Shown here piece by piece: positions 62,968-64,000 of a stretch of DNA of 64,000 nt. The stretch lies in the NCBI RefSeq assembly GCF_000004075.3, contig NC_026660.2, positions 28,709,498 through 28,773,497 of the forward strand, in the 5' to 3' direction. The notes beneath the pieces are model-generated. The model did not search any database. It was not told the DNA's origin and was given only the letters and a program-made list of their open reading frames with translations. This stretch comes from Cucumis sativus (Eukaryota > Streptophyta > Magnoliopsida > Cucurbitales > Cucurbitaceae). How positions within the stretch are numbered: position 1 is the stretch's first letter; every line of letters begins with the position of its first letter. Position numbers and translations under genes: made by a program.

Positions 62968-64000
62968 AGGTTTCCTTCAATTCTATTATATATTCCCGAA
63001 GCTTTTGAATAACATATTTTCAACACCTTACTTTCAATATAAAGGTCAAGTCTCGTTGAGTGTGAATTATTTTATCAAATCTTTGATATCACATAAACCT
63101 TAGCAAAAAGAATAAGAGAAATTAATGGTGATGTATCGATTATGTTATGTTTCTTTTTTATCCCCAAAACTTATAATTGGTTCAATAAATCAATAAGGTA
63201 TCAGTTAAAAAAGTTTGTTGTTTAAAAAAATATTACATAGTTGGTTTAGATATTTGTATTGAGACCATTCTTATTCAACTCTTTTTTTTATTTTAATAAC
63301 CTGAAATAAAGTAGCATATATATCCAATTAACAAAATTAAAGGTAGAGGTTAAAATGAACATAACTCAACCATATTTATTATATTTTTTTAGTTAAAAGA
63401 TTTAAATCTCTACCTCTAATTATTATTATTATTAAAAAAAACGAACATCAATCTCCTGAAGCAAAAATGAAAATGAAATAAATGTTTGTCCTCTCGAATG
63501 GTCGAAGAAATAATGAATGAAACGTACTAAAGGTGTGATATATTAAAATGAGATAAGGACATTTTTCTTAAGAAAAAAAAAATACAACAAATGAGAGTTC
63601 TAAAATTACTTGAGCATAACACTTAACCTATGAAAATGAAATTGAGACGTTTGTCTCTTTTTTAACGGTATCGTCGTTGTCATCTTTATAAATTTGTTTC
63701 TCTTTTTTAAGAAAGTCGTTTCCATTCCGATATGGTACCATATGTGTTAAAAGATGTCTAAAATAAATGGAGATCTAGAAGACCTAAAAAAAAATAAGAT
63801 CATGATAACTATATTCTTTTTATCTTTTTGTTTTTAATAGTATCATGGTCACCCTCTCCCAAGTCCCAATCATATTATAAAGTTTCTATAATTACATCAG
63901 TAAAATATTTAGTAGAAAAAGGAAGAGTTAGGAAAAACTTTGACCTGAACTGTTTGAAATTTGCAAAAACAGTGAGAAAACTAGATTTAAGAAATGGAGG

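Larger units (their letters stand above)
56567..64000. other. Right-hand intergenic region
   Basis: No gene recognised in 7.4 kb. The first kilobase is the HD-ZIP promoter, including an L1-box at 57606-57613. Beyond it are a 15-base tandem duplication (57386-57415), a purine-skewed tract (58553-58790), a long (AT)n tract (59668-59735), a T run (60243-60262) and a pyrimidine-skewed tract with CATTCTCC repeats (61200-61330). A slightly GC-richer patch lies at 62490-62720. Open frames here are short, repetitive or unrecognised. Confidence 0.55.

Overview
This is nuclear DNA from a flowering plant, almost certainly a eudicot. It is strongly AT-rich, its genes have short GT-AG introns, and they encode plant-only families (S40/DUF584, HD-ZIP class IV, CYP77B, plastid glucose-6-phosphate translocator). 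The composition and short introns would fit a cucurbit such as Cucumis, but that species guess is inference. I found no rRNA, tRNA, CRISPR array, organellar insert or intact transposon.

Layout. At the left edge is an intronless S40-type senescence regulator (261-896, minus), followed by 8.7 kb of AT-rich DNA. A two-exon coiled-coil gene lies at 9608-12423 (minus). Two small single-exon plant-specific genes follow, at 17319-17654 (plus, N-myristoylation signal) and 21387-21725 (minus). The gene-dense middle holds Derlin-2 (23646-26922, plus, 6 exons), mitochondrial cardiolipin synthase (27513-29425, minus, 8 exons), a small unknown gene (30966-31328, minus) and an adenosine-deaminase-like N6-methyl-AMP deaminase (32545-35523, minus, 11 exons). 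Then come a CYP77B1-type cytochrome P450 (38063-40660, minus, 2 exons), a plastid glucose-6-phosphate/phosphate translocator (45531-47371, minus, 5 exons including a 12-base last exon) and a PDF2/ATML1-type HD-ZIP IV factor (51382-56566, minus, 10 exons). The last 7.4 kb carry only simple repeats and skewed purine or pyrimidine tracts. For every multi-exon gene I joined the exons by hand; reading frame is kept across every junction and the protein lengths match the families.

How the genes relate. They do not form an operon-like unit. The most informative signal is gene order. Derlin-2, cardiolipin synthase, the deaminase and the PDF2-like factor appear in the same order as Arabidopsis AT4G04860, AT4G04870, AT4G04880 and AT4G04890. 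CYP77B1 and the translocator sit between the last two here. The three housekeeping genes carry dense clusters of site II (TGGGCY) elements upstream. The epidermis- or tissue-type genes (P450, HD-ZIP IV) do not. CYP77B and PDF2-type factors are both plausibly epidermal, so their proximity is suggestive but unproven.

I found no convincing undescribed system. The items most worth a second look are the conserved block, the divergent PDF2-like factor with a compound microsatellite in intron 3, the promoter-element clusters (including one with no gene beside it), and a few short tandem duplications.
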